18,407 nucleotides of DNA. Source: an uncultured Roseburia sp. GTDB taxonomy: Bacteria > Bacillota > Clostridia > Lachnospirales > Lachnospiraceae. This document shows, in pieces, positions 1-7,201 of the stretch; position 1 is the first letter of the stretch; the number at the start of each line of letters is the position of its first letter. The translations under genes and the position numbers were made by a program. The stretch spans positions 1 to 18,407 of the forward strand of contig CAKQXQ010000042.1 of NCBI GenBank assembly GCA_934292805.1, read 5' to 3'. The notes under the pieces were generated by a model. It was not told where the DNA came from. It did not search any database and saw nothing but the letters and a program-made list of their open reading frames with translations.

Positions 1-46
1 GCAACAGAACCAGACACTGGCCTATACGTCTTTTGTTCCGTTTCAT
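1..46 (-). CDS. N-terminal fragment of an unidentified protein, probably membrane or exported
   Basis: The minus strand opens with ATG at 46-44, preceded by AAAGGA at 61-56 (9-nt spacing), and reads MKRNKRRIGQCLVLL before the window ends. Only 15 residues are visible, so no family can be named. The very basic start followed by a hydrophobic run looks like the beginning of a signal peptide or first membrane segment. A promoter (86-114) and paired direct repeats (122-151) lie directly upstream on the same strand, which supports a real gene start. Confidence 0.55.
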   Translation of the reverse strand, partial: MKRNKRRIGQCLVLL

Positions 47-85
47 CTAATACATTCCTTTCTATAATCTTTTATGCGAAGGTGG

Positions 86-114
86 ATTTTATCATTACTT
101 GTCTCTCAGAACAA
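86..114 (-). promoter_or_regulatory. Promoter of the left-end minus-strand gene (extended -10)
   Basis: Reading the minus strand, TTGTTC (114-109) lies 17 nt from TAAAAT (91-86). TGA directly before the -10 gives an extended -10 (TGN). The -35 is weak and the -10 is good, which fits an activated promoter. The predicted leader is about 30 nt. Confidence 0.5.
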
Positions 115-121
115 TATCTAA

Positions 122-151
122 TTCGTAACTGGTTTTTTCCCTTTCGTAACT
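122..151 (-). promoter_or_regulatory. Pair of 9-bp direct repeats, LytTR-type activator site candidate
   Basis: The 9-mer AGTTACGAA occurs at 151-143 and again at 130-122 on the minus strand, separated by exactly 12 bp (21-bp period, two helical turns). The downstream copy ends 7 bp before the -35. Two 9-bp direct repeats 12 bp apart just upstream of the -35 is the known layout for LytTR-family response regulators (AgrA/VirR/ComE type). The surrounding CCAGTT and CAAGTT partly match the LytTR consensus. Assignment to that family is inference. Confidence 0.4.
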
Positions 152-202
152 TGCAAATAGTTTCAGCCACAAATTCTCTTATGTGCCGAATATTTTAAAA
201 TA

Positions 203-256
203 GAAAAACTGCCATCCAATCCTTCATCGATCAGACAGCAGTTTTCCTATTTTTTC
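203..256. terminator. Bidirectional rho-independent terminator
   Basis: AAAACTGC (205-212) pairs with GCAGTTTT (238-245). T-rich tails follow on both strands: CTATTTTTTC on plus, and TTCTATTTT on minus. It lies 30 nt beyond the stop codon of the minus-strand EamA transporter, so termination of that gene is its clearest role. Confidence 0.65.
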
Positions 257-275
257 ATAAGTCTATGCAATTATT

Positions 276-1193
276 CTATGATTTCTGCTTTTTATCCGAA
301 AACACAAGCATTGCAAGTGATACCAATACAATGATAAGCCCTATAATTGAAAGTACTGTTGGGATTTCTCCAAAAAAGAAAAAGCCAAATATCATCGCTG
401 CAACTGGTTCACAGGAACAAAGAATGGATGCCTTTCCTGCCTCCATATGATCCAGTGCTACTGTATAAAGTGCATAGGGACACACCGCTGTACAAAAAGA
501 ATGCAGCAACATAAACATAGCATTTCTTCCCGGGTTTACTGTAATATAATGCACAATATATCCCCACTGAGTAAACGGAAGCAGGACACCTGCAATTACA
601 ACCATACTATAGAAGGTAAGTGTAAGTGCCGGATATCCTTTTTCCATTCCTATTTTTGAAAACACACTGTATAATGCATAAAAAACAGCACCGGCACATC
701 CTACCAAAATGCCAATCCAGGTCCAATGCATGCTTGTATTATTTTCAAGGATTCCGCTAGTCAAAACGCATCCCACCAGTGCAAGGATAATGCAGAAAAT
801 CTTCACTTTAGTAATCGGTTCGCGGAACAGGATAAATGCAAAAATGATCACAAAAATCGGGGCTAAAGCAATTAATACAGCTGACAGAGAAAGTGACAAC
901 TCATTGATTGAGAAATTATAACATATATTTAATCCTAATGTACCAATCACACCAGCACCAACAAAAATCCAGATATCTTTCAACTTTATTCTAAAGTACG
1001 TCGGATGACAAACAGCAATCCATACTCCCAGAAGGACAATTGCCAGAAGTACTCGTGACGAGACAATCGAAGTGCTATTCATATTTTCACTTAGTTCTCG
1101 TACAAAAATCCCCGCAGAGCCAAAACAGATTCCCGAAATAATTGGCATAAAATCGTAAATTCGTTTCATAATTTCACTTGTTCTTCCCTTCAT
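276..1193 (-). CDS. EamA/DMT-superfamily inner-membrane transporter
   Basis: This is a hydrophobic protein of about 305 residues with the ten-segment layout of EamA (DMT) exporters, made of two repeated five-helix halves. Visible marks are GSAGIFVRELSE near the N-terminus and EPVAAMIFGFFFFGEIPT in the second half, the usual conserved end of EamA proteins. Members move amino acids, metabolites or sugar derivatives, and the substrate cannot be told from sequence. I prefer ATG 1193 because AAAAGG sits 5 nt upstream. ATG 1208 and TTG 1214 are in-frame alternatives, and ATG 1169 begins the first hydrophobic stretch. The gene is monocistronic, with its own promoter (1245-1273) and terminator (203-256). 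Nothing ties it to the hexuronate genes other than proximity. Confidence 0.85.
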   Translation of the reverse strand: MKGRTSEIMKRIYDFMPIISGICFGSAGIFVRELSENMNSTSIVSSRVLLAIVLLGVWIAVCHPTYFRIKLKDIWIFVGAGVIGTLGLNICYNFSINELSLSLSAVLIALAPIFVIIFAFILFREPITKVKIFCIILALVGCVLTSGILENNTSMHWTWIGILVGCAGAVFYALYSVFSKIGMEKGYPALTLTFYSMVVIAGVLLPFTQWGYIVHYITVNPGRNAMFMLLHSFCTAVCPYALYTVALDHMEAGKASILCSCEPVAAMIFGFFFFGEIPTVLSIIGLIIVLVSLAMLVFSDKKQKS

Positions 1194-1244
1194 CAAAACC
1201 TTTTGCATTTTCAAAATGTAAGTTTCAAGTTACACTTTGAATAA

Positions 1245-1273
1245 ATTGTATGTGCTCGTAACTAATAAGTCAA
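1245..1273 (-). promoter_or_regulatory. Sigma-A type promoter of the EamA transporter
   Basis: On the minus strand TTGACT (1273-1268) and TACAAT (1250-1245) are 17 bp apart. Each differs from consensus by one base. The predicted transcription start is about 45 nt upstream of the chosen ATG. Confidence 0.75.
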
Positions 1274-1295
1274 GTCACCATTTACTTTTAGTAAC
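1258..1295. promoter_or_regulatory. Imperfect inverted repeat over the EamA promoter, possible operator
   Basis: GTAACTAA (1258-1265) faces TTAGTAAC (1288-1295), matching at 7 of 8 positions. The pair spans the -35 and spacer of the EamA promoter. The arm spacing is wide, so the case for a regulator site is modest. Confidence 0.3.
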
Positions 1296-1431
1296 ATAAA
1301 TGATATTCCAGAAAAACACGTATCTCTTACTCGGATACCGGTAATAAAACATGTATTTCCAGAATGGCTTCAAAACCACAGATTCAGGCTTTGGAGAAAA
1401 GACGTGATCAAAGAATATACCACTCACATTC
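1296..1431. other. Unassigned intergenic DNA between the EamA and LacI genes
   Basis: The gene-free stretch 1194-1524 holds the EamA promoter at one end and the LacI terminator at the other. In between I see only a short plus-strand reading frame (MASKPQIQALEK... from about 1361 to a TAG near 1467). It has no ribosome site and no recognisable similarity, so I do not call it a gene. Confidence 0.4.
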
Positions 1432-1460
1432 AAAAAGGGCCAGCTCCTCACGACTGACCC
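1432..1460 (-). terminator. Rho-independent terminator of the LacI-family gene
   Basis: On the minus strand GGGTCAG (1460-1454) pairs with CTGGCCC (1443-1437) around a 10-nt loop, followed by TTTTTG. It lies about 65 nt beyond the LacI stop codon. Confidence 0.65.
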
Positions 1461-1524
1461 TCAATTAGTTCGATAAACCCTCAAAACTTCGATTATCTAT
1501 TAATTATAATAATATTTTTATATT

Positions 1525-2532
1525 TTAAAAATCTGTTGTACATCTGCGTATAATTTCGCACGGAACACAGACATTTTTTTCAATCTGCATACCATTTTCC
1601 AAAAGACCGATCATTCTCTCAACCGTTTTTTTGCACATGGTTTCGAGCTTACTGTCCACGGAAGTAAGTTCCGGTTCACTGCCAAGTGCAAGAATCGAAT
1701 TGTTATAACCTGTAATTGCCAGATCCTCCGGGATAGATAATGCCTTTATCTTCGCATACTTTATGGCTCCGATCGCAATTCCGTCTTCTGTAGCAATCAC
1801 ACTGTCAAAATCCAGTGTCTTATTGTATTCCAGCAGCATATTTTTTGTATATTCAATATCATTTTTTGTTTTAAATTTCAGATCTCCACGGATTGGATAG
1901 CCCGCATCCTGCAATGCAGCCTCGTATCCTGATAATTTTTGCTTTGCACTGAAGGATTCGGAATCATACATAAAGAGGATTTTCTCTTTTCCTCTTCGCA
2001 AAAAGGCTTTTGTAACTTCATAAGTAGCCTGAAAATCATCTGCATAGGTACAGTAAATATTGTCTCCATCAACTTTCGCATTAATCATAAAGACCGGTGT
2101 CTGTGCTGCGGCCTCTCTGATATAATCTGTCTCAGAATCCTCTCTGCCGCTTCCGGCATAAGTTGATCCGATCATCACAAGTGTATCTATCTTCTTTGAC
2201 AAAAGAAGCTTTACATAACTTTCTTTTTCCTGCTGTCCAAACCCACTGCAGCCAAGAATACAATCATATCCATAATCGTGCAAATTCTTCTCCAGATATG
2301 AGACTGCTTTTGCCATATAAATGTCTGCAATATCCGGACAAATGATCCCTATGGTCTTCATCGATCCAAGTCCAAGCCCCCTTGCAAATGCATTCGGTGT
2401 GTATTCATTCTCCTTCATAATGGCAAGAACTTTTTCTTTCGTCTTCTGACTTACCTTCGGGCTATTATTTACCACTCTGGATACAGTCGCAATTGATACG
2501 TTCGCCAACTTTGCTATATCGTATATGTTCAC
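1525..2532 (-). CDS. LacI-family transcriptional regulator, candidate hexuronate repressor (ExuR-like)
   Basis: This 335-residue protein has the standard LacI layout. The N-terminal helix-turn-helix and hinge cover residues 1-60 (MNIYDIAKLANVSIATVSRV, then KVSQKTKEKV and NEYTPNAFARGL). A periplasmic-binding-like effector domain follows from about residue 60 (TIGIICPDIADIYMA... to DLAITGYNNSILA). The start is GTG at 2532-2530, with GGAG 7 nt upstream. It lies downstream of uxaC beyond a strong hairpin (2594-2630), so it is probably transcribed partly by read-through or from a weak promoter of its own. LacI-family ExuR controls hexuronate genes in Bacillus, and the palindromes at 6979-6994 and 7150-7163 are of LacI-family type, so it probably represses both hexuronate operons with a pathway sugar acid as inducer. 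Family membership is certain, but the target assignment is inference. Confidence 0.88.
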   Translation of the reverse strand: MNIYDIAKLANVSIATVSRVVNNSPKVSQKTKEKVLAIMKENEYTPNAFARGLGLGSMKTIGIICPDIADIYMAKAVSYLEKNLHDYGYDCILGCSGFGQQEKESYVKLLLSKKIDTLVMIGSTYAGSGREDSETDYIREAAAQTPVFMINAKVDGDNIYCTYADDFQATYEVTKAFLRRGKEKILFMYDSESFSAKQKLSGYEAALQDAGYPIRGDLKFKTKNDIEYTKNMLLEYNKTLDFDSVIATEDGIAIGAIKYAKIKALSIPEDLAITGYNNSILALGSEPELTSVDSKLETMCKKTVERMIGLLENGMQIEKNVCVPCEIIRRCTTDF

Positions 2533-2593
2533 TGATTTTCTCCATCCATTTCTTCACATGTCATAAAATTTATCTGATCTGATTTTTCAATTC

Positions 2594-2630
2594 GAAAAGC
2601 ATATCAGCCACCCGGTCTGATATGCTTTTC
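2594..2630 (-). terminator. Strong hairpin after uxaC, likely partial terminator
   Basis: GAAAAGCATATCAG (2594-2607) pairs perfectly with CTGATATGCTTTTC (2617-2630), giving a 14-bp stem with a 9-nt loop, about 33 nt beyond the uxaC stop. The tail is only mildly T-rich (the stem itself ends in TTTTC), so it may act as an mRNA 3'-end stabiliser or an incomplete terminator before the LacI gene. Confidence 0.6.
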
Positions 2631-2663
2631 TTAAATTCTATGTCTATTCTAACATCTACATTT

Positions 2664-4070
2664 TTAGAGGTCAAATCCAAAATAGCTGACAGCGTTATTG
2701 TACGAAATTCCGCACACAATTTCTTTTAAGGTTTTGTAATCTTCCGGATATTCACCATTTTCAACCCATCCACCGATCAGGTCACACATGATTCTTCTGA
2801 AATATTCATGTCTTGTATAAGACAGAAAACTTCTGGAGTCAGTAAGCATACCGACAAAATTTGCGAGCAATCCGAGATTTGCAAGAGAAGTCATCTGTGC
2901 GATCATGCCTGTCTTATGATCGTTGAACCACCATGCGCTTCCCTGCTGAATCTTTCCTGCTGCTTCCTGACCCTGGAAGCATCCAAGAATTGTTCCGATC
3001 GCTTCATTATCATTCGGATTTAGTGAATACAGAATTGTCTTTGGAAGCTCATCGGTTGTAACAAGGGAATTCAAAAAGTCTGCCATCTGTGCACTCGGTG
3101 CATAATTATTGATACAGTCATATCCGGTATCCGGTCCTAACTGTTTATACATCAAGCTGTTATTATCTCTCTTGCATCCATAATGGATCTGCATGGTCCA
3201 GTTCATTTCGTGGTATGTCTTTCCCACGAACTGCATAAATGCTGTTTTAAAAATGTTCTCTTCTTCCTTTGAGATTTGCTCTCCTTTTAAACTCTTCTTA
3301 AAGATTTCATCTACCTTTTCATCGGATGCCGGTGCATACATAATGTATTCTAATGCATGGTCAGATACCTTACATCCCATCTGGGCAAAAAACTCCATTC
3401 TCTTGCGAAGTGCTTCTTTTAATTCTGCAAATCCGGTAATTTTAACTCCACTGACTTCGGAAAGTTTTTCCACATACTCCGGATATTCCGGTTTTTCAAG
3501 ATTCATAGCCTTATCCGGGCGCCATGCCGGAAGCACTTTTACTTCAAAGCTGTTGTCTTCTGCAAGCACTTTATGCCATTTTAAATCATCTACCGGATCA
3601 TCTGTCGTGCAAATTAGTTTTACATTCGATTTACGAATAATATTTCTGACAGACATGTCGTCTTCCTGAAGTTTTTCGTTGCACAGATTCCATACTTCTT
3701 CTGCAGTGTCACCGTTCAGATAACCGGTATATCCAAAATAACGCTGTAATTCCAGATGACTCCAGTGATAAAGAGGATTGCCGATTGCTTTGCCCAGGGT
3801 CTCTGCCCATTTCTGAAATTTTTCACGGTCACTGGCACCACCTGTAATATAGTATTCATCCACTCCGTTTGATCTCATCTGGCGCCATTTATAATGATCT
3901 CCACCGAGCCATACCTGCGTAATGTTATCAAATTTTCGGTCTTCTGCTATTTCCTGCGGATTAATATGGCAGTGATAGTCTATGATTGGCATATTTTCCG
4001 AATATTCGTGAAATAATTTTTTTGAAGTTTCTGTTGAAAGTAAAAAATCTTTGTCCATAAATTTTTTCAT
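2664..4070 (-). CDS. uxaC: Uronate (glucuronate/galacturonate) isomerase
   Basis: UxaC interconverts D-galacturonate with D-tagaturonate and D-glucuronate with D-fructuronate in the cytosol, the first step after uptake. The 468 residues match the usual family length (about 470). Family marks are IIDYHCHINPQEIAED with the metal-site histidines H33 and H35, then VWLGGDHYKWRQMRSNGV, CTTDDPVDDLKWHK and LPAWRPDKAM. TMQIHYGCKRDNNSLM and the C-terminal LTDSRSFLSYTRHEYFRR follow. The start is ATG 4070 behind a purine-rich AAAGAGAG. It is the last gene of the dctPQM-uxaC operon, with only 22 nt separating it from dctM. Because only uxaA/uxaB follow in this window and no uxuA/uxuB is visible, the local route favours galacturonate. 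Confidence 0.96.
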   Translation of the reverse strand: MKKFMDKDFLLSTETSKKLFHEYSENMPIIDYHCHINPQEIAEDRKFDNITQVWLGGDHYKWRQMRSNGVDEYYITGGASDREKFQKWAETLGKAIGNPLYHWSHLELQRYFGYTGYLNGDTAEEVWNLCNEKLQEDDMSVRNIIRKSNVKLICTTDDPVDDLKWHKVLAEDNSFEVKVLPAWRPDKAMNLEKPEYPEYVEKLSEVSGVKITGFAELKEALRKRMEFFAQMGCKVSDHALEYIMYAPASDEKVDEIFKKSLKGEQISKEEENIFKTAFMQFVGKTYHEMNWTMQIHYGCKRDNNSLMYKQLGPDTGYDCINNYAPSAQMADFLNSLVTTDELPKTILYSLNPNDNEAIGTILGCFQGQEAAGKIQQGSAWWFNDHKTGMIAQMTSLANLGLLANFVGMLTDSRSFLSYTRHEYFRRIMCDLIGGWVENGEYPEDYKTLKEIVCGISYNNAVSYFGFDL

Positions 4071-4092
4071 TATCTTAATTCTCTCTTTCTAC

Positions 4093-5403
4093 TTATTTGA
4101 TATATCCCATCATTCTTGGCAGCCACAGGCTAAGCGAAGGAATGTATGTAACAAACATGAGCACAACAAAAATTGCTGCAAAATATACAAGGAGCTGTTT
4201 AAATACAGTTTCAATTTTAACTTTTCCAACTTTAACACCAACAAAAAGTGTTGTACCAACTGGTGGTGTAATGGTTCCAATACACAGATTGAAAATCATC
4301 ATTATACCAAAGTGAATCGTATTCATACCAAGTGCTGTACACACCGGAAGGAAAATCGGTGTAAAAATCAAACAGGCTGGTGTCATATCCATAAATGTTC
4401 CTACGATCAACAAAATAATATTTATCAGAAGTAAAATTACTATTTTGTTACTGCTTACAGATAAAAGTGCACCAGACACAAGTGTTGGAATATTTGTAAA
4501 TGCCATTACCCATGACATAATACTGGATACTCCAATCAGAAAAATAATAATTCCTGTCATCTCGGCACTTTCTTTTAAAATCATTGGAATCTCTTTGATT
4601 GTGATAGAACGATATACAAAGAGCGATAAACATAAACTGTATACAACCGCAACTACTGATCCTTCTGTCGCTGTAAATACACCAAAAATAATTCCTCCGA
4701 TTACGATTACAATAAGAAGCAGACATGGCAATGCCTGAAGTATGATTTTTCCAGCTTCTTTTGCTGTAAATACAGTTTTTGCACGGTAGCCTTTTTTCTT
4801 TGCGATAACATAAACCACAAGCATACACGCAAGTCCCCATAAAGCTCCCGGAATGTATCCTGCCATAAAAAGTGCTGCTACAGAAGTTCCACCACTTACC
4901 AGCGAATAAGTAATCATAACATTACTTGGTGGAATCAAAAGTCCTGTTGGTGCTGTTGCTATATTAACTGCTGCTGAAAAGTTTGGATCATATCCTTCCT
5001 CTTTCTCAATTGGTCCAATAATGGATCCCATTGCAGATGCAGCTGCTGTGCCGGATCCCGATATAGAACCAAATAACATGTTTGCAAGAATATTGGTCTG
5101 GGCAAGTGCTCCCGGTGCCCGTCCGGTGATCAGTTTGGCAAGATTAATAAGTCTTACAGCAATTCCACCTTTATTCATAATATTTCCAGCCAGTATGAAA
5201 AATGGAATTGCCAATAAGCTAAATACTGAGATTCCCGAGAAAATTCTCTGGCAGCCGGTAAGTACTGCAACATCAAGATTCATAATTGGCAGGATTGCAC
5301 ATACAGAAGACACTCCAAGTGCAACTGCGATTGGCACACCCGCAATCAACATTACAATTAAGAGGACTAAAATAATTAATCCGGAAACTAATGCTATATT
5401 CAT
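4093..5403 (-). CDS. dctM: TRAP transporter large permease subunit (DctM family)
   Basis: This 436-residue, very hydrophobic protein is the ion-coupled channel subunit of a tripartite TRAP transporter in the cytoplasmic membrane. Typical DctM signatures are visible: PFFILAGNIMNKGGIAVRLI near residue 65, LFGSISGSGTAAASAMGSI near 110, and the GLLIPPSNVMITYSL loop around 155. TFMDMTPACLIFTPIFLPV and GTITPPVGTTLFVGVKVGK complete the set near the C-terminus. Length and an estimated 12-13 membrane segments are normal. Its ATG directly follows the dctQ stop (TAA-ATG), with GGAGG 8 nt before it inside the end of dctQ, so translation is probably coupled. With uxaC next door, the cargo is most likely a hexuronate. 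Confidence 0.95.
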   Translation of the reverse strand: MNIALVSGLIILVLLIVMLIAGVPIAVALGVSSVCAILPIMNLDVAVLTGCQRIFSGISVFSLLAIPFFILAGNIMNKGGIAVRLINLAKLITGRAPGALAQTNILANMLFGSISGSGTAAASAMGSIIGPIEKEEGYDPNFSAAVNIATAPTGLLIPPSNVMITYSLVSGGTSVAALFMAGYIPGALWGLACMLVVYVIAKKKGYRAKTVFTAKEAGKIILQALPCLLLIVIVIGGIIFGVFTATEGSVVAVVYSLCLSLFVYRSITIKEIPMILKESAEMTGIIIFLIGVSSIMSWVMAFTNIPTLVSGALLSVSSNKIVILLLINIILLIVGTFMDMTPACLIFTPIFLPVCTALGMNTIHFGIMMIFNLCIGTITPPVGTTLFVGVKVGKVKIETVFKQLLVYFAAIFVVLMFVTYIPSLSLWLPRMMGYIK

Positions 5404-5907
5404 TTACTCTTCCTCCTTATTTTGAATGCTTTCATATCCATGAAACAGATCTACTAAATTCAATATTCCATAGATAGAAATTAAAATTCCACAAATCGGC
5501 ACAACCGAGTAAATGACTCCCATCATAACTCCAAGAGATGCTGTTTTCTGTGTCATTGTAAGTCCCATAATTGTAAATCCGCCATAAACCAATACAACCA
5601 CTGCAAACGCTATGACCAAAAGCTCAATTACAATTTCAAGCACTCTTCTCGATTCCTTTGACATCTTGTCCACAACAAAAGTCATTCTCATGTGATCGCG
5701 TTTTCCGAATACGTACGCACTTGCAAACATAGCCATCCATGCAAATGTATAGGTCAGAAGTTCCTCTGATATCGTACTTGGATTATTAAAAATAAATCTT
5801 GTTATAATCTGGTAGGTTCCGACAACAACCATAGCAGCAAACAGGACGATACAAATTGTTGAAACAATTTTGTCCATAACATTTCTGATTTTATGCAATG
5901 TTTCCAT
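5404..5907 (-). CDS. dctQ: TRAP transporter small permease subunit (DctQ family)
   Basis: This is the small membrane subunit that joins DctM in the TRAP complex. It has 167 residues and four hydrophobic segments. Family features are the RFIFNNPSTISEELLTYTFAWMAMF segment at about residues 37-61 and the basic FGKRDHMRMTFVVDKM loop. The start ATG (5907) shares one base with the dctP stop (TAATG), and GGGGGAG lies 8 nt upstream, so it is tightly coupled to dctP. The last residues are acidic (NKEEE) and carry the dctM ribosome site. Confidence 0.93.
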   Translation of the reverse strand: METLHKIRNVMDKIVSTICIVLFAAMVVVGTYQIITRFIFNNPSTISEELLTYTFAWMAMFASAYVFGKRDHMRMTFVVDKMSKESRRVLEIVIELLVIAFAVVVLVYGGFTIMGLTMTQKTASLGVMMGVIYSVVPICGILISIYGILNLVDLFHGYESIQNKEEE

Positions 5908-6941
5908 TATTCTTTCTCCCCCGTATATTCTTCATTATATTTCTGTATATGATCATACAGATCCCGAATATTTGGATTGTCCTCCAACATCTCTTCCTGC
6001 ACATTTTTTACTTTATCTTTAAAAGCGTTCAAATCTGGTTCAATAAATGTAACACCCATATCTTCTTCAGCGATTTTCTTTGCTTCTTCCACATCGTTTT
6101 CCCACTCCGAAAGCTCTGTGTCTGTAGATATCTGAGCCGCTTTTTCAAATACTTCTCTTTCTTCTTCACTTAAGCTATTTAAGAATTTATAGTTTGCAAT
6201 CAATACATCAGGTATCATCTGATGCTTGGAATAAGTGAAGTATTTCGCAACTTCACCATGCTTATTATCTGTAAGTGCAAGTTCGTTGTTTTCCGCTCCA
6301 TCGATTACACCCTGCTGAATCGCTGTATATACTTCTCCAAAGCTCATTGGCGATGCCGCAGCTCCAAAGGCTTTTGCCATCTTAATACTTGCCGGACTCT
6401 GTTGTACACGGATCTTCATTCCTTTTAAATCATCCGGTGTATTGATCTGTTTCTTTGCATAGAAATTTCTGGTTCCTACGTTGTACCATGTTACAACCTG
6501 GAGTCCTGTCTCTTCTGTAGATGCGTAAATTTGTTTCATATAATCCGTATCATTCATCGCTGCAAAATATGCTTCTTCTGATGTAAAAAGATATGGCATA
6601 CTAAAAACCTCATATACATCGGCAAATATTTCCAGATTCGGTGTACCTGCTACTGTAAAGTCAATTGCTCCTGTCTGTGTCAATTCAATTGCCTTTGTCT
6701 GACCACCAAGAAGTTCATTCGGAAATAGCTGCACTTCATATTTGTCACCCAATTCGGATTCTACATATTCTTTAAATTTCACAAGTCCTTTATATTCTGG
6801 ATGTTCCTCCGATTGTGAAAGTGCTACTCGAACAATTCTTTTCTTTGAAATTGAGCTATCCCCATTTCCACATCCCGTTGCCAGTAGTCCTATTATGCTT
6901 ACGCAAAGTGCTATACTGACAATCTGTCTCCATTTTTTCAT
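5907..6941 (-). CDS. dctP: TRAP transporter solute-binding lipoprotein (DctP family), candidate hexuronate receptor
   Basis: This 344-residue extracytoplasmic receptor delivers its ligand to DctQM. It begins with a lipoprotein signal (MKKWRQIVSIALCVSIIGLL, then ATGC with Cys24 as the lipidated residue). The mature domain shows the DctP pattern: LSQSEEHPEYKGL, LFPNELLGGQTKAIE, the conserved DDLKGMKIRVQQSP with Arg178, the expected carboxylate-binding arginine, then SPMSFGEVYTAIQQGVIDG and ENN. Arg plus TRAP context indicates an organic or sugar acid ligand, and linkage to uxaC points to a hexuronate. It is the first gene of the operon, behind promoter 7004-7032 and operator 6979-6994. AAAGGAG lies 11 nt from the ATG, with a three-codon ORF in between that overlaps it (ATGA). 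Confidence 0.94.
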   Translation of the reverse strand: MKKWRQIVSIALCVSIIGLLATGCGNGDSSISKKRIVRVALSQSEEHPEYKGLVKFKEYVESELGDKYEVQLFPNELLGGQTKAIELTQTGAIDFTVAGTPNLEIFADVYEVFSMPYLFTSEEAYFAAMNDTDYMKQIYASTEETGLQVVTWYNVGTRNFYAKKQINTPDDLKGMKIRVQQSPASIKMAKAFGAAASPMSFGEVYTAIQQGVIDGAENNELALTDNKHGEVAKYFTYSKHQMIPDVLIANYKFLNSLSEEEREVFEKAAQISTDTELSEWENDVEEAKKIAEEDMGVTFIEPDLNAFKDKVKNVQEEMLEDNPNIRDLYDHIQKYNEEYTGEKE

Positions 6942-6959
6942 TTTTTCATTTTCTCCTTT
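6938..6959 (-). promoter_or_regulatory. Ribosome site and three-codon ORF overlapping the dctP start
   Basis: On the minus strand AAAGGAG (6959-6953) is followed by ATG AAA AAA TGA (6949-6938). The TGA shares two bases with the dctP ATG (6941-6939), giving an ATGA overlap. The first ATG is only 3 nt from the SD and the dctP ATG is 11 nt away, so initiation at either or re-initiation is possible. Confidence 0.4.
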
Positions 6960-6978
6960 CAGTTTGTCAAGCCGTTTT

Positions 6979-6994
6979 GTGTAAGCCCTTACAC
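6979..6994. promoter_or_regulatory. Operator 1: 16-bp palindrome at the dctP transcription start
   Basis: GTGTAAG-CC-CTTACAC is a perfect palindrome with a 2-bp centre. It begins about 3 bp after the predicted dctP start site, a classic repressor position. It resembles LacI/CcpA-type operators but lacks the central CG of a CcpA cre site. The core is shared with operator 2. Confidence 0.7.
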
Positions 6995-7003
6995 TGTATT
7001 TTT

Positions 7004-7032
7004 AGTATATGTGAATCATTTCGTAATTTCAA
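7004..7032 (-). promoter_or_regulatory. Promoter of the dctPQM-uxaC operon
   Basis: On the minus strand TTGAAA (7032-7027) and TATACT (7009-7004) are separated by 17 bp, a good sigma-A promoter. A 7-bp inverted pair, TGTGAAT (7010-7016) and ATTCACA (7052-7058), brackets the -35; its meaning is unclear. Confidence 0.72.
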
Positions 7033-7117
7033 GCGATATCTTATTTGCTTTATTCACAATTTTTCAAATCGTTTTTTATGCATTTTCACTATATTTTAGT
7101 TTTTGTCATTTTTTCTA

Positions 7118-7146
7118 TTGACGTTTTCTAACATACGATGTAATTT
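7118..7146 (+). promoter_or_regulatory. Promoter of the uxaA-uxaB-eda-kdgK operon
   Basis: TTGACG (7118-7123) and TAATTT (7141-7146) are 17 bp apart, which puts the start site inside operator 2. A perfect TATAAT also occurs at 7166-7171 with operator 2 lying in its spacer, but it lacks a convincing -35 and would leave a very short leader. Either choice places the palindrome in a repressing position. Confidence 0.5.
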
Positions 7147-7149
7147 AAA

Positions 7150-7163
7150 TGTAAGCTCTTACA
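7150..7163. promoter_or_regulatory. Operator 2: palindrome at the uxaA promoter
   Basis: TGTAAG-CT-CTTACA is a 14-bp palindrome matching operator 1 at 13 of 14 core positions, the difference being at the centre. The two centres are 170 bp apart, about 16 helical turns, so looping between divergent promoters is possible. Confidence 0.7.
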
Positions 7164-7177
7164 CATATAATTCATGT

Positions 7178-7201
7178 AAAGGAGGTTTGATGATTCATTG
7201 A
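7178..7201 (+). promoter_or_regulatory. Ribosome site and three-codon ORF overlapping the uxaA TTG start
   Basis: AAAGGAGG (7178-7185) precedes ATG ATT CAT TGA (7190-7201). The TGA overlaps the TTG that must start uxaA (7198-7200) by two bases. The ATG is 4 nt from the SD and the TTG 12 nt away. No other start is available in the uxaA frame because an in-frame TAA lies at 7177. Confidence 0.45.

Noticed and set aside
1..198. Plus-strand frame open from the left edge to a TAA at 196-198 (about 65 codons)
   Set aside because: No recognisable protein features; the opposite strand has a ribosome site, a promoter and a start codon in the same stretch, which explains it better.
1300..1470. Short plus-strand frame with MASKPQIQALEK, considered as a transposase remnant
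   Set aside because: No ribosome site, no family motif I recognise, and no flanking repeats; the minus-strand terminator overlaps its end.
7010..7058. Inverted pair TGTGAAT/ATTCACA considered as a CRP-type site
   Set aside because: The arms are 35 bp apart, far beyond the 6-bp spacing of CRP sites, and CRP control of this kind is not typical of Clostridia.
6979..7163. CcpA catabolite-repression (cre) sites
   Set aside because: Both palindromes match the cre outline but lack the central CG that CcpA needs, and both have true dyad symmetry, so a local LacI-family operator is more likely.
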